Below the pieces are notes generated by a model, which was not told the origin of the DNA, ran no database searches, and was given only the letters and a program-made list of their open reading frames with translations. From positions 92,169 through 156,168 of the forward strand of contig NZ_VOUX01000006.1 in NCBI RefSeq assembly GCF_008011855.1: 64,000 nt of DNA. The letters run 5' to 3'. The position numbers were made by a program, and so were the translations under genes. Source of the stretch: Serratia bockelmannii (GTDB taxonomy: Bacteria > Pseudomonadota > Gammaproteobacteria > Enterobacterales > Enterobacteriaceae). Shown here one piece after another: positions 28,235 through 40,554 of the stretch; positions within the stretch are counted from its first letter, which is position 1, and each line of letters starts with the position of its first letter.

Positions 28235-29074
28235 TCAGGCTTTTGGTTGCTGATCCAAAGGCGCGATTTTGAAATCGCCGCGCGGTTGAGCGGATTTGGT
28301 TTCCGGCCCGAACCAGCGATCGTAAATCTTAACCGCTTCGCCGTCGTTTTCCAGCTTGATCAGCGTCTCGTTCACCGCAGCGGTCAGGCGATCTTCGCCC
28401 TTGGGAATGCCGACCCCCTGATACTCTTTGGTCAGGCTGAACGGCGAAATTTCAAACTCCGCCTTTTGCGCCGCCGGCAGGTTGCCGAGCAGGCCGACCA
28501 GCTTGGCGTCGTCCTGAGTGATCGCCTGCACGTTGCCGTTACGCAGCGCCACGAACGCCAGCGGGGTATCATCGTAGGAGATCACTTTCGCCGTCGGGAA
28601 ACGCTCGCGCAGGGTGATTTCCTGCACCGTGCCCTTGTCCGCGCCGATGCGCAGTTTCTTGATGTCTTCCGGCGTTTTCAGCACGCCTTTACGGGCGATG
28701 AATTTCTGCCCAGTGGCGAAGTACGGCACGCTGAAGTTCACTTCCTTGGCGCGCTCGTCGGTAATGGTGAAGTTGGCGGCAATCAGGTCAACCTTCTTCG
28801 ACACCAGCAGCGGAATGCGGTTGGCCGGGTTGGTGGCGCGCAGCTCCACTTTCACCCCCAGCGCTTTGCCGATCGCGTCGGCGACGTCCACATCGTAGCC
28901 CACCAGCTTCTTGCTCTGCGGATCGATGTAGCCGAACGGCGGGTTACTGTCGAACACCGCGATGCGCACCACGCCGGCTTGCTTGATATCGTCAAGTTTG
29001 TCCGCGTGCGCGGCGCCGGCGGCGAAACCGGTCAGACTGGCTAACAACGTTAAGGCCAAAGCGCGATGTTTCAT
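28235..29074 (-). CDS. Polar amino acid ABC transporter substrate-binding protein
   Basis: A 279-residue periplasmic binding protein of family 3 (GltI/GlnH-like). A signal peptide covers about residues 1-24 (LTGFAAGAAHA, then DK). The mature part starts KLDDIKQAGVVRIAVFDSNPPFGYID, and the family landmark GYDVDVADAIGKALG follows near residue 60. The ligand (glutamate, aspartate, glutamine or a relative) cannot be told. It is the first gene of a three-gene unit with two permeases. aaggagc-type text (agctcc complement) lies just upstream of the ATG. Confidence 0.9.
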   Translation of the reverse strand: MKHRALALTLLASLTGFAAGAAHADKLDDIKQAGVVRIAVFDSNPPFGYIDPQSKKLVGYDVDVADAIGKALGVKVELRATNPANRIPLLVSKKVDLIAANFTITDERAKEVNFSVPYFATGQKFIARKGVLKTPEDIKKLRIGADKGTVQEITLRERFPTAKVISYDDTPLAFVALRNGNVQAITQDDAKLVGLLGNLPAAQKAEFEISPFSLTKEYQGVGIPKGEDRLTAAVNETLIKLENDGEAVKIYDRWFGPETKSAQPRGDFKIAPLDQQPKA

Positions 29075-29197
29075 AGAAAGCTCCTAAGTGGTTGATGTCC
29101 TGCTGGCGGATAAGCTAGCAAGCGCCACATAGGTCAGGAAATAATATAAAAAGCTATATTTATAACCTTTTTATCTTTACGCGTTTAAGATGGAATA

Positions 29198-29219
29198 AAG
29201 GCGCGGGAAACCGCGCCTT
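29198..29219 (-). terminator. Terminator of the pst-phoU operon
   Basis: A 9-base perfect stem (aaggcgcgg/ccgcgcctt) with a GAAA/TTTC loop lies 24 bases after the phoU stop; the minus-strand 3' flank reads TTTATTCC. It is a plausible intrinsic terminator with a short U-tract. Confidence 0.6.
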
Positions 29220-29242
29220 GGGAGGATATTACCCGGAAAGGG

Positions 29243-29977
29243 TTAGTCATCTTTTTCGTCTTTACCGCCCGGAGACAGCAGCTTTTCCAGGGCGTCGCCG
29301 CCCAAATGACGGAAATCCTGCCCTTTGACGAAATAGAAGATAAATTCGCAGATGTTCTGGCAGCGATCGCCGATACGCTCGATAGAACGGGCGCAGAACA
29401 GCGCGGTCAGCACGCTCGGAATGGTGCGCGAATCTTCCATCATGTAGGTCATCAGCTGACGCACGATGCCTTCGTATTCCTGGTCGACCTTTTTATCTTC
29501 CCGGTAAATACGGATCGCCTCGTCCAGATCCATGCGCGCGAAGGCGTCCAGCACGTCGTGCAGCATCTGCACGGTGTGGCGCCCCAGCGACTCCAGGCTG
29601 ACCAGCAGCGGCTGGTGCTGGTGCGAGAACTTCTCCAGCGCGGTGCGGCAGATCTTGTCCGCCACGTCGCCGATGCGCTCCAGCTCGGAAATGGTTTTGA
29701 TGATCGCCATCACCAGACGCAGATCGCTGGCGGTCGGCTGGCGCTTGGCGATAATGCGCACGCAGGCTTCATCGATCGCCACTTCCATCATGTTGACCTT
29801 GGCGTCGCCTTCGATCACGCGCTTGGCCAGCTCGCCATCCTGATTGTGCATCGCGGTGATGGCGTCGGTCAGCTGCTGCTCCACCAGCCCGCCCATGGTC
29901 AGCACCTGGGTGCGGATATGCTCGAGCTCTGCGTTGAACTGGCCGGAAATGTGTTTGTTTAAATTCAGGTTATCCAT
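29243..29977 (-). CDS. phoU: Phosphate signalling regulator PhoU
   Basis: A 244-residue all-helical protein with two PhoU repeats. The conserved metal/phosphate-binding stretches are visible: [15 protein letters not shown] near residue 90 and [20 protein letters not shown] near 200. It links the Pst transporter to PhoR so that the Pho regulon stays off when phosphate is plentiful. I start at [14 protein letters not shown], which matches E. coli; the open frame runs five codons further. It is the last gene of pstSCAB-phoU, 11 bases after pstB. It carries a slightly longer acidic tail (GGKDEKDD). Confidence 0.97.
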   Translation of the reverse strand: MDNLNLNKHISGQFNAELEHIRTQVLTMGGLVEQQLTDAITAMHNQDGELAKRVIEGDAKVNMMEVAIDEACVRIIAKRQPTASDLRLVMAIIKTISELERIGDVADKICRTALEKFSHQHQPLLVSLESLGRHTVQMLHDVLDAFARMDLDEAIRIYREDKKVDQEYEGIVRQLMTYMMEDSRTIPSVLTALFCARSIERIGDRCQNICEFIFYFVKGQDFRHLGGDALEKLLSPGGKDEKDD

Positions 29978-29988
29978 GATGCTTCCTA

Positions 29989-30813
<825 letters not shown>

Positions 30814-31704
30814 TTATGAATGCTTTTTCTTGGCGAAAACCACGCGCGCCAGGATATTCAGTAACAGTACGCACAGGGTGATCAACAGCACCCCGGCCCA
30901 GGCCAGCTGTTGCCATTCGGCGAACGGGCTCATGGCGAATTTGAAGATGGTCACCGGCAGGTTGGCGATCGGCTGCATCAGGTCGGTGCTCCAGAACTGG
31001 TTCGACAGTGAAGTGAACAGCAGCGGTGCGGTTTCCCCCGCGATGCGTGCAATCGCCAGCAGCACGCCGGTGATGATGCCGGACACCGACGCCTTCAGCG
31101 TGATGGCGGAAATCATGCGCCATTTCGGCGTACCCAGGGCATAAGCGGCCTCGCGCAGCGTATCCGGTACCAGTTTCAGCATGTTCTCGGTGGTACGAAT
31201 GACGATCGGCACCTGCAGCAGCGCCAGCGCCACGATGCCGGCCCAGCCGGAGAAGTGTTCCATCTTCGCCACCACGATGGTGTAAACGAACAGGCCCACC
31301 ACGATCGACGGTGCGGACAAAAGAATGTCGTTGATAAAGCGGATCACTTCCGCCAGCCAGGATTTACGGCCGTATTCCGCCAGGTAGATGCCGGCCATGA
31401 TGCCCAGCGGCGTACCGAAAAGGGTCGCCCACAGGATCAACAGGCCGCTGCCGGCGATAGCGTTGGCCAAGCCGCCGCCTGCGGTATTCGGCGGCGGGGT
31501 CATCTCGGTGAACAGCGCCAGCGACATGCCGTCGAAGCCTTTGGTGACGGTGGCGATCAGGATCCAGATCAGCCAGAACAACCCGAACGCCATGGTCGCC
31601 ATCGACAGGAACAGCGCGAGGCGGTTTTTCTGCCGGCGCCAGGCCTGCATTTTGCGGCGGCTTTCCGCCAGAACGACTGCGTTTTGCATATCCATCGTCG
31701 CCAT
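30814..31704 (-). CDS. pstA: Phosphate ABC transporter permease PstA
   Basis: A 296-residue inner-membrane permease with six predicted helices and the BPD-transport EAA loop ([20 protein letters not shown] near 200). The N-terminus [19 protein letters not shown] and the C-terminus [10 protein letters not shown] match the enterobacterial protein. It starts one base after the pstC stop, so the two partner permeases are translationally coupled. The longer frame (five extra codons) would overlap pstC. Confidence 0.97.
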   Translation of the reverse strand: MATMDMQNAVVLAESRRKMQAWRRQKNRLALFLSMATMAFGLFWLIWILIATVTKGFDGMSLALFTEMTPPPNTAGGGLANAIAGSGLLILWATLFGTPLGIMAGIYLAEYGRKSWLAEVIRFINDILLSAPSIVVGLFVYTIVVAKMEHFSGWAGIVALALLQVPIVIRTTENMLKLVPDTLREAAYALGTPKWRMISAITLKASVSGIITGVLLAIARIAGETAPLLFTSLSNQFWSTDLMQPIANLPVTIFKFAMSPFAEWQQLAWAGVLLITLCVLLLNILARVVFAKKKHS

Positions 31705-31705
31705 G

Positions 31706-32662
31706 TTAACGCCCCTCATTCTTGGCCAGACGCATGATCATCAGTTTCGACAGCGCCAGCACGATAAAGGTGATAACAAACAGAATCAGGCCCAGCTCCA
31801 TCAACGCGGCGGTGTGCACGCCGGACTCAGCTTCGGCGAATTCGTTGGCCAGCGCCGAGGTGATGCTGTTGCCCGGCATATACAGCGAAGCGCTGTCGAG
31901 CTGGTAGGTGTTGCCGATGATAAAGGTCACCGCCATGGTTTCCCCCAGCGCACGGCCCAGGCCCAGCATCACGCCGCCGATGACGCCGTTTTTGGTGAAC
32001 GGCAGCACGATGCGCCAGATGACTTCCCAAGTGGTGCAGCCGATGCCGTAGGCCGACTCTTTCATCATTACCGGCGTCTGTTCGAACACGTCGCGCATCA
32101 CCGCGGCGATGTAAGGAATGATCATGATCGCCAGGATCACCCCGGCGGCCAGGATACCGATGCCGAAGGCCGGGCCGGAGAACAGCTCGCCGACGATAGG
32201 AATGCCCGACAGCACGTCGCCCACCGGCGTCTGGAAGTATTCGGCGAACAGCGGGGCGAACACAAACAGGCCCCACATGCCGTAGACGATGCTTGGGATG
32301 GCCGCCAGCAGCTCAATGGCGATGCCCAGCGGCCGCTTCAACCAGTTCGGCGCCAGTTCGGTCAGGAACAGCGCGATGCCGAAACTCACCGGCACGGCGA
32401 TGATCAGCGCGATGAGCGAGGTGACCACGGTACCGTAGATCGGCACCAGCGCGCCGAACTGCTCCGCCGGTGCGTCCCACTCTTTGGTCCACAGGAAGGC
32501 GAAGCCGAATTTCTGCATGCTTGGCCAGGAGGCGAAGATCAGCGAAACGATGATGCCGCCCAGCAACAATAGGGTAATCAGCGCAGCCAGTCTCACCAGC
32601 GCGCTGAAAATGATGTCACCGTTTTTGCCCGGTGCTTTGATGGTCGGCTTGTACTCAGCCAT
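31706..32662 (-). CDS. pstC: Phosphate ABC transporter permease PstC
   Basis: A 318-residue permease of the Pst system, heterodimer partner of PstA. Hydrophobic helices start near residue 25 ([18 protein letters not shown]), and the EAA loop is [21 protein letters not shown] near 220. E. coli PstC is 319 residues. It follows pstS after a 91-base gap that contains a stem-loop. Confidence 0.97.
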   Translation of the reverse strand: MAEYKPTIKAPGKNGDIIFSALVRLAALITLLLLGGIIVSLIFASWPSMQKFGFAFLWTKEWDAPAEQFGALVPIYGTVVTSLIALIIAVPVSFGIALFLTELAPNWLKRPLGIAIELLAAIPSIVYGMWGLFVFAPLFAEYFQTPVGDVLSGIPIVGELFSGPAFGIGILAAGVILAIMIIPYIAAVMRDVFEQTPVMMKESAYGIGCTTWEVIWRIVLPFTKNGVIGGVMLGLGRALGETMAVTFIIGNTYQLDSASLYMPGNSITSALANEFAEAESGVHTAALMELGLILFVITFIVLALSKLMIMRLAKNEGR

Positions 32663-32723
32663 AGATTACTCTCTGTTTGAACCCTGGCAGCCCCAACCGG
32701 GATCGGAGCCTGAAGAACTGTGT

Positions 32724-32746
32724 GGGGCGCGGCGAACCCGCGCCCC
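32724..32746 (-). terminator. Intercistronic stem-loop after pstS
   Basis: A perfect 9-base GC stem (ggggcgcgg/ccgcgcccc) with a 5-base loop starts 7 bases after the pstS stop and has no U-run. It probably stabilises the abundant pstS message and lowers read-through into pstC. Confidence 0.6.
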
Positions 32747-32753
32747 TGCGTTG

Positions 32754-33794
32754 TTAGTACAGCGCTTTACCTGAACTGTCTTTTACGTTGGTTTTCCAGG
32801 CCGCGCGCACCTGCTCAACCACTTCTGTCGGCAGGGTGGCGTAATCCAGCTCGTTCGCCTGCTTGGCGCCGGTTTTATAAGCCCAGTCGAAGAACTTCAG
32901 CACTTCGGCACCCTGAGCAGGGTTTTTCTGCTCTTTGTGCACCAAAATGAAGGTGGTGGAGGTGATTGGCCACACGTTGTCGCCTTTCTGGTCAGTCAGA
33001 TCCTGAGCGAAGGTCTTGCTCCAATCCACGCCTTTGGCCGCGTTGCTGAAGCTCTCTTCGGTCGGGCTAACCGGTTTGCCGTCGGCGGATACCAGCTTGG
33101 TGTAAGCCAGGTTATTCTGTTTGGCGTAAGCGTATTCTACGTAGCCGATAGAGCCAGGCAGACGCTGAACGAAGGCGGCGATGCCGTCGTTGCCTTTGCC
33201 GCCCAGACCGGTCGGCCAGTTAACGGTAGAACCGGCGCCAATCTTCTCTTTCCACTGCGCGTTGGCCTTGGACAGGTAGCTGGTAAACACGAACGAGGTG
33301 CCGGAACCGTCGGCGCGGCGCACTACGGCGATGTTCTGGTCAGGCAGTTTCACGCCAGGGTTCAGCTTGGTGATAGCCGGATCGTTCCACTTTTTGACGT
33401 TGCCCAGGTAGATATCGCCCAGGGTTTTACCGTCCAGCGTCAGTTCGCCGGATTTGATGCCCGGGATATTCACCGCCAGTACCACGCCGCCGATCACGGT
33501 CGGGAACTGGAACAGGCCATCGGCCGCCAGTTTGTCGTCAGACAGCGGAGCATCGGAAGCGCCAAAGTCAACGGTGTTGGCCACGATTTGCTTCACGCCG
33601 CCAGAGGAGCCGATGCCCTGATAGTTAACTTTGTTGCCGGTTTCTTTCTGATAAGAATCTGCCCACTTAGCGTAAACCGGAGCGGGGAATGTCGCACCTG
33701 CACCGGTCAGGCTGGCAGCAGCGAACGCGGACACGGCGGTCAGGGAGAAGGTCGCTGCCACAATACTGGCGACGGTGGTACGCATCAGTTTCAT
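32754..33794 (-). CDS. pstS: Periplasmic phosphate-binding protein PstS
   Basis: A 346-residue phosphate-binding protein, the same length as in E. coli, with a signal peptide cleaved after SAFA (about residue 25) before [15 protein letters not shown]. Phosphate-site loops are visible: [20 protein letters not shown] and [12 protein letters not shown]. It delivers phosphate to PstCA. It is the first gene of the operon and has two Pho boxes upstream. ggagg precedes the ATG. It should be strongly induced by phosphate starvation through PhoB. Confidence 0.98.
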   Translation of the reverse strand: MKLMRTTVASIVAATFSLTAVSAFAAASLTGAGATFPAPVYAKWADSYQKETGNKVNYQGIGSSGGVKQIVANTVDFGASDAPLSDDKLAADGLFQFPTVIGGVVLAVNIPGIKSGELTLDGKTLGDIYLGNVKKWNDPAITKLNPGVKLPDQNIAVVRRADGSGTSFVFTSYLSKANAQWKEKIGAGSTVNWPTGLGGKGNDGIAAFVQRLPGSIGYVEYAYAKQNNLAYTKLVSADGKPVSPTEESFSNAAKGVDWSKTFAQDLTDQKGDNVWPITSTTFILVHKEQKNPAQGAEVLKFFDWAYKTGAKQANELDYATLPTEVVEQVRAAWKTNVKDSSGKALY

Positions 33795-33866
33795 AATCCC
33801 TCCTAATGGGATACTTAAAATCGACTTCGAGTCGTTTTAATCAGAGTAAGTATTGCTGCAGGAGGG

Positions 33867-33922
33867 AAAATAGGACAGTTTGGTGACAGAAAAATGTACG
33901 CAATATGACAGTTATATTACAG
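33867..33922 (-). promoter_or_regulatory. PhoB-dependent promoter of pstS with two Pho boxes
   Basis: Minus-strand Pho boxes lie at 33905-33922 (ctgtaatataactgtcat) and 33882-33899 (gtacatttttctgtcacc), each with 7-base repeats of CTGTCAT type 11 bases apart. A -10-like CTATTTT follows at 33867-33873. This matches the arrangement at E. coli pstS, where PhoB replaces the -35. Confidence 0.85.
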
Positions 33923-34085
33923 TGCGTTTGATGGGTATTGTTTTATCTATAAATCAAAAAGTTAGTTGTGAAACAGCACATTTGCCAAGCAATAAAAAAA
34001 CCGTTTTGGCGCGGCCTATCCGCTTGAATATGACAACGTTTATCGCCGAATCGGTCGCGCTGTCATCTTTAAGGCCGCTCATGAA

Positions 34086-34111
34086 AAAAGCCGGCGCGAA
34101 GGCCGGCTTTT
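34086..34111 (-). terminator. Rho-independent terminator of glmS
   Basis: A 10-base stem (aaaagccggc at 34086-34095, gccggctttt at 34102-34111) lies 20 bases after the glmS stop. The minus-strand side ends in six Us, so it terminates glmUS; the plus side also has a T-run. Confidence 0.88.
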
Positions 34112-34130
34112 GCAGTTTACCTGCGGCAAA

Positions 34131-35960
34131 TTACTCTACGGTGACAGACTTCGCCAGGTTGCGTGGCTGGTCAACGTCGGTGCCTTTGATCAGCGCCACG
34201 TGGTAAGACAGCAGCTGCAACGGCACGGTGTAGAAGATCGGCGCGACGATTTCCTCGACGTGCGGCAGAGGAATGATGGTCATGCCTTCGCTGCTGACAA
34301 AGCCGGCGTCCTGATCGGCGAACACGTACAGCTGGCCGCCGCGCGCGCGCACTTCTTCAATGTTGGACTTCAGCTTTTCCAGCAGTTCGTTGTTTGGCGC
34401 CACCACGATCACCGGCATATCGGCGTCGATCAGCGCCAGCGGGCCGTGTTTCAACTCGCCCGCCGCATAAGCTTCGGCGTGAATATAGGAGATCTCTTTC
34501 AGCTTCAGCGCCCCTTCCATGGCGATCGGATACTGATCGCCGCGGCCGAGGAACAGCGCATGGTGCTTGTCGGAGAAGCCTTCCGCCAGCGCTTCGATCT
34601 CTTTATCCATCGACAGCATCTGCTCGATACGCGCCGGCAGCGCCTGCAGGCCGTGCACGATCTCCTGCTCCACGCTTTCCGCCATGCCTTTCAGGCGGCC
34701 CAGGCGCGCCACCAGCATCAACAGCACGGTGAGCTGCGTGGTGAAGGCTTTGGTCGAGGCTACGCCGATTTCCGTGCCCGCTTTGGTCATCAACGCCAGA
34801 TCGGATTCACGCACCAGCGAAGAGCCCGCAACGTTACAAACGGCCAGCGAACCAAGATAACCCAGCTCTTTGGACAGGCGCAGCGCCGCTAACGTGTCGG
34901 CGGTTTCGCCGGACTGCGACAGGGTGATGATCAGGCTGCCCGGACGCACCGCCGATTTGCGGTAACGGAATTCGGACGCGATCTCGACGTCGCACGGCAC
35001 GCCGGCCAACGCTTCAAACCAGTAGCGCGCCACCATCCCGGAGTGGTAAGAAGTCCCACAGGCGATGATCTGCACGTGTTGCACCTTGGCCAGCAGCTCG
35101 TCGGCGTGCGGGCCCAGCTCGCTCAGGTTGATTTGGCCATGGCTGAAACGCCCTTCCAGGGTGTTTTTCAGCGCCAGCGGCTGTTCGTAGATCTCTTTTT
35201 GCATGTAGTGACGGTAAGCGCCCTTGTCGCCGGCGTCATACTGCACCTGGGATTCGATCTCAGGACGCTCGATGGCGTTGCCCTGCTTGTCGAAGATGTT
35301 GACGGTGCGGCGAGTCACTTCCACCACGTCGCCTTCTTCCAGGAAGATGAAGCGGCGGGTGACCGGCAGCAGCGCCAGCTGATCGGAGGCGATGAAGTTT
35401 TCCCCAACGCCGCGGCCGATAACCAGCGGGCTGCCGGAGCGCGCCGCGACCAATACGCTCGGATCGCGGCTGTCCATCACCACGGTGCCGTAAGCGCCGC
35501 GCAGCTGTGGGATCACGCGCTGAACCACTTCCAGCAGCGTACCGCCCTGCAACTGTTCCCAGTGCACCAGGTGCGCGATCACTTCGGTGTCGGTTTCGGA
35601 GCTGAAACGGTAACCACGTTCGATCAGCAGCTCGCGCAGCGGTTCGTGGTTTTCGATGATGCCGTTATGCACCACGGTAATGTAGTCGGAAACATGCGGG
35701 TGCGCGTTCGCTTCGGTCGGTTCACCGTGCGTTGCCCAGCGGGTGTGAGCGATGCCGGTACCGCCGTGCAGATCGGTTTGCTCCGCCGCTTCGGCCAGTT
35801 TTTGTACCTTGCCTACGCGACGCAGGCGACTGACGTTGCCTTTTTCATCGACCACCGCCAGACCGGCGGAGTCATAACCGCGGTACTCAAGACGACGTAA
35901 ACCTTCCAACAGGATTTCTGCGATATCACGTTGCGCTACTGCGCCTACAATTCCACACAT
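34131..35960 (-). CDS. glmS: Glutamine-fructose-6-phosphate aminotransferase GlmS
   Basis: A 609-residue enzyme, identical in length to E. coli GlmS, that makes glucosamine 6-phosphate from fructose 6-phosphate and glutamine. Cys2 (MCGIVGAV) is the N-terminal glutaminase nucleophile. The glutaminase domain covers about 1-240, followed by two SIS sugar-isomerase domains ([16 protein letters not shown], then [20 protein letters not shown]) and the C-terminal [13 protein letters not shown]. It follows glmU by 152 bases. A hairpin (35980-35994) lies just before the start; in E. coli the sRNA GlmZ controls translation at this leader, but a GlmZ-pairing site was not verified here. Confidence 0.98.
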   Translation of the reverse strand: MCGIVGAVAQRDIAEILLEGLRRLEYRGYDSAGLAVVDEKGNVSRLRRVGKVQKLAEAAEQTDLHGGTGIAHTRWATHGEPTEANAHPHVSDYITVVHNGIIENHEPLRELLIERGYRFSSETDTEVIAHLVHWEQLQGGTLLEVVQRVIPQLRGAYGTVVMDSRDPSVLVAARSGSPLVIGRGVGENFIASDQLALLPVTRRFIFLEEGDVVEVTRRTVNIFDKQGNAIERPEIESQVQYDAGDKGAYRHYMQKEIYEQPLALKNTLEGRFSHGQINLSELGPHADELLAKVQHVQIIACGTSYHSGMVARYWFEALAGVPCDVEIASEFRYRKSAVRPGSLIITLSQSGETADTLAALRLSKELGYLGSLAVCNVAGSSLVRESDLALMTKAGTEIGVASTKAFTTQLTVLLMLVARLGRLKGMAESVEQEIVHGLQALPARIEQMLSMDKEIEALAEGFSDKHHALFLGRGDQYPIAMEGALKLKEISYIHAEAYAAGELKHGPLALIDADMPVIVVAPNNELLEKLKSNIEEVRARGGQLYVFADQDAGFVSSEGMTIIPLPHVEEIVAPIFYTVPLQLLSYHVALIKGTDVDQPRNLAKSVTVE

Positions 35961-36112
35961 CAGTTATATTCCTAATGAACGCCCTTCATGGGCGCTTTCG
36001 ATGCCTTGACCTGATTTTTGCCGGTTTTTACCGTGCGTCCCCCGAGCCTGTAGATGGTGGGGGTTATTATGTTTTGTATTGGGCTCGTGAACAGAGCCCA
36101 ACGCAAAACACA

Positions 36113-37486
36113 CTATGACTTCTTCTTCACCGGACGTTGCCAGCCCTGAATGTGCACCTGCTTGACGCGGCTCAGCACCAATTCGTTCTCGGCAATATCG
36201 CGCGTCACCGTGGTGCCTGCGGCGATGGTGGAGCCTTTGCCGACCGATACCGGCGCCACCAGCTGAGTATCGGAACCGACGAACACCCCATCGCCGATCA
36301 GCGTCTTGTGCTTGTTGGCGCCATCGTAGTTACAGGTGATGGTGCCGGCGCCGATATTCACGTCATCGCCGATTTCGGCATCGCCCAGGTAGCTGAGGTG
36401 GCCGGCCTTGGAGCCTTTGCCCAGACGCGCCTTTTTCATTTCCACGAAGTTGCCGACGTGGGCCCCTGCCGCCAGCTCCGCGCCTGGGCGCAGGCGGGCA
36501 AATGGCCCCACGGTGCAGCCGACTTCCAGCACGCTGTCTTCCAGCACGCTGTAAGGACTGATCTCGCAATCATCACCGATCACGCAGTTTTTCAGCACGC
36601 AGCCGGCGCCGATTTTCACCCGATCGCCCAACTTGACGTGACCTTCGATAATCACATTCGCATCAATAGTGATGTCGCGGCCGTGAACAAGTTCCCCGCG
36701 CAAATCGAAACGCGCCGGATCCAGCAGCATCACGCCGGCCAACAGCAGCTTTTCAGACTGTTCCGACTGGAATACGCGTTCCAGGGTCGCCAGTTGCAGG
36801 CGGTTGTTCACACCTTCCACTTCACTCAGGCGCGACGGGTGTACAGCCTCGATTTTCTTGCCGTCGGCATGGGCCAACGCAATGATATCGGTGATGTAAA
36901 ACTCGCCCTGTGCGTTGTCGTTGTTCAGCATCCCCAGCCAGCGCTTCAGATCGCGCCCGTTCGCCACCAGGATGCCGGTATTGATCTCATTAATCTGACG
37001 CTGTGCCTCGCTGGCGTCCTTGTGTTCAACGATGCCCACCACGTTGCCCTGCTCGCGCACGATGCGGCCGTAACCGCTCGGATCGTCCAGTTTCACCGTC
37101 AGCAGACCGATGCCGCCCTGCGGCTTGGCCGCAATCAGGCGTTGCAGCGTATCCACGGAAATCAAAGGCACGTCACCGTACAGCATCAGCACGTCTTCAT
37201 CGTCGGCAAAATGCGGCGCCGCCTGCTGCATTGCATGGCCGGTGCCCAATTGCTCCGCCTGCAGCACCCAGTTCAGCGCGCCGTCCGTCAGCGTGCTTTT
37301 CAACAAATCGCCGCCGTGGCCGTATACCAGGTGAACATGTTGCGCGCCCAGTTTCATCGCGGCATCAATGACGTGCTGCACCATCGGCTTACCGGCCAAC
37401 GGATGCAACACTTTGGGAAGATCGGAATACATGCGCGTACCCTTGCCCGCGGCGAGGATGACCACGCTCATTGCGCTGTTCGACAT
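36113..37486 (-). CDS. glmU: Bifunctional N-acetylglucosamine-1-phosphate uridyltransferase / glucosamine-1-phosphate acetyltransferase
   Basis: A 457-residue bifunctional enzyme producing UDP-GlcNAc for peptidoglycan and lipopolysaccharide. The N-terminal pyrophosphorylase domain carries [23 protein letters not shown] (conserved Gly and Lys near residues 15-25). The C-terminal left-handed beta-helix of hexapeptide repeats (about 251-440) includes the acetyltransferase region [21 protein letters not shown], then [11 protein letters not shown] start at [14 protein letters not shown], one residue longer than E. coli; the frame is open further upstream without a ribosome site. It is followed by glmS, the previous step of the pathway. 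Confidence 0.97.
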   Translation of the reverse strand: MSNSAMSVVILAAGKGTRMYSDLPKVLHPLAGKPMVQHVIDAAMKLGAQHVHLVYGHGGDLLKSTLTDGALNWVLQAEQLGTGHAMQQAAPHFADDEDVLMLYGDVPLISVDTLQRLIAAKPQGGIGLLTVKLDDPSGYGRIVREQGNVVGIVEHKDASEAQRQINEINTGILVANGRDLKRWLGMLNNDNAQGEFYITDIIALAHADGKKIEAVHPSRLSEVEGVNNRLQLATLERVFQSEQSEKLLLAGVMLLDPARFDLRGELVHGRDITIDANVIIEGHVKLGDRVKIGAGCVLKNCVIGDDCEISPYSVLEDSVLEVGCTVGPFARLRPGAELAAGAHVGNFVEMKKARLGKGSKAGHLSYLGDAEIGDDVNIGAGTITCNYDGANKHKTLIGDGVFVGSDTQLVAPVSVGKGSTIAAGTTVTRDIAENELVLSRVKQVHIQGWQRPVKKKS

Positions 37487-37718
37487 AAGCAACCTGATAA
37501 CTCCATTTTGATAGACGAAAGTAAAACCGTTTAGCGACGATATTACTACATATTTCTCATCACGAACCCGGCGCAGGCCGCGCGCCTCTTGGCCTGCCGC
37601 CATCATGGCTGATTCGGCTTCAGGACGAAAAAACTGTCGGCGTTCGGCGACGTTTCTTTCCCGATATCAGGGGTTATACACCACACCGCCAGCCGGGCTG
37701 AAATGCTTATTTTAAAGT

Positions 37719-37747
37719 AAAAAAAAAGCGACCCTATAGGCCGCTTT
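37719..37747 (-). terminator. Rho-independent terminator of the atp operon
   Basis: On the minus strand AAAGCGGCC and GGGTCGCTTT pair with one G-U pair around a 5-base loop, followed by nine Us. It lies about 30 bases after the atpC stop. Confidence 0.85.
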
Positions 37748-37776
37748 CTTAAAGTTGGGTGCAGGGCACCCAAACA

Positions 37777-38196
37777 TTACATCGCTTTTCTGGTGAGCTC
37801 GATAACGCGCAGTTTTGCGATCGCTTTCGCCAGTTCAGCGGATGCCTGAGCATAGTCGACATCGCCATGAGAGCTGCGAATGTGTTCTTCAGCTTTACGC
37901 TTAGCTTCCAACGCTCTCGCTTCGTCGAGGTCAGTACCACGGATAGCAGTGTCCGCCAGCACGGTAACCACGCTCGGCTGCACCTCGAGGATGCCGCCGG
38001 ACAGGTAGATGAACTCTTCTTCACCGTGCTGCTTAACAATACGCACCATGCCAGGCTTGATGGCAGTCAGCAGCGGCGCATGGCCAGGGAAGATCCCCAG
38101 TTCACCTTCGCTGCCTGTCACCTGGATCTTCTGCACCAGGCCGGAAAACATCTGTTTTTCCGCGCTGACTACATCCAGATGGTAAGTCATAGCCAT
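37777..38196 (-). CDS. atpC: ATP synthase F1 subunit epsilon
   Basis: A 139-residue central-stalk subunit, the same length as E. coli. It has an N-terminal beta-sandwich ([20 protein letters not shown], then [21 protein letters not shown]) and two C-terminal helices ([13 protein letters not shown], then [15 protein letters not shown]) that can extend into F1 and inhibit ATP hydrolysis. It is the last gene of the operon, 20 bases after atpD, followed by an intrinsic terminator. Confidence 0.98.
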   Translation of the reverse strand: MAMTYHLDVVSAEKQMFSGLVQKIQVTGSEGELGIFPGHAPLLTAIKPGMVRIVKQHGEEEFIYLSGGILEVQPSVVTVLADTAIRGTDLDEARALEAKRKAEEHIRSSHGDVDYAQASAELAKAIAKLRVIELTRKAM

Positions 38197-38216
38197 ATCA
38201 CCCTCCTCTCAAGGCG

Positions 38217-39626
<1,410 letters not shown>

Positions 39627-39631
39627 CTAGC

Positions 39632-40495
39632 TTAAACCGCGGAGGCTCCCGAAACGATCTCGGTGAGTTCCTGAGTGATGCTGGCCTGACGCGCCTTGTT
39701 GTATACCAACTGCAGCTCTTTGATCAGGCTACCGCCGTTATCGGTTGCGGCTTTCATCGCGACCATTCGTGCGGCCTGCTCGCTGGCCAGGTTTTCCACG
39801 ACGCCCTGATAAACCTGCGACTCCACATAGCGGCGCAGCAAGGTATCAAGCAGCACTTTTGGATCGGGTTCATACAGGTAATCCCAAGGCGTTTTCTTCA
39901 GCTCTTCGTCATCGGCTGGCGGTAACGGCAGCAGCTGAAGCACCTGTGGCTCTTGGGACATCGTATTAACAAATTTGTTGCTGACAATGTACAGCTTGTC
40001 CAAACGACCTTCGTCGTAGGCCTGCAGCATCACTTTCACCGGCCCGATCAGATCCGACAGGGAAGGTTTGTCCCCCATGCCGGTCACCTGGGCAACCACG
40101 TTGCCGCCCACGGAACCAAAGAAAGAGGCCGCTTTAGAGCCAATCAGCGCCAAATCGGTTTCGACGCCTTTTTCGGACCAGGCTTTCATCTCCGCCAGCA
40201 GCTTTTTGAACAGGTTGATGTTCAAGCCGCCGCAGAGACCACGGTCAGTAGACACCACCAGATACCCGACGCGCTTAACGTCACGCTCATCCAGGTACGG
40301 GTGCTTGTACTCCAGATTCCCTAACGCAAGGTGACCAATCACTTTGCGCATGGTCTCTGCATAAGGACGGCTGGCCGCCATGCGATCCTGCGATTTACGC
40401 ATTTTGGAGGCGGCGACCATTTCCATCGCTTTAGTGATCTTTTGCGTGTTTTGCACGCTAGCGATCTTACTACGTATCTCTTTTGCGCCGGCCAT
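39632..40495 (-). CDS. atpG: ATP synthase F1 subunit gamma
   Basis: A 287-residue rotor shaft of the ATP synthase. The two long helices at the N- and C-termini form the coiled coil inside the alpha3beta3 ring: [20 protein letters not shown], and [20 protein letters not shown] near the end. The Rossmann-like middle domain carries [13 protein letters not shown]. It is one or so residues different from E. coli gamma (287 aa) and ordinary in every respect. Confidence 0.99.
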   Translation of the reverse strand: MAGAKEIRSKIASVQNTQKITKAMEMVAASKMRKSQDRMAASRPYAETMRKVIGHLALGNLEYKHPYLDERDVKRVGYLVVSTDRGLCGGLNINLFKKLLAEMKAWSEKGVETDLALIGSKAASFFGSVGGNVVAQVTGMGDKPSLSDLIGPVKVMLQAYDEGRLDKLYIVSNKFVNTMSQEPQVLQLLPLPPADDEELKKTPWDYLYEPDPKVLLDTLLRRYVESQVYQGVVENLASEQAARMVAMKAATDNGGSLIKELQLVYNKARQASITQELTEIVSGASAV

Positions 40496-40554
40496 CTCTG
40501 CTTCTCCTCAGTGCCAGACGGCCTGCTGTCTTTCAACAGCAGGACCGTTCGGCG

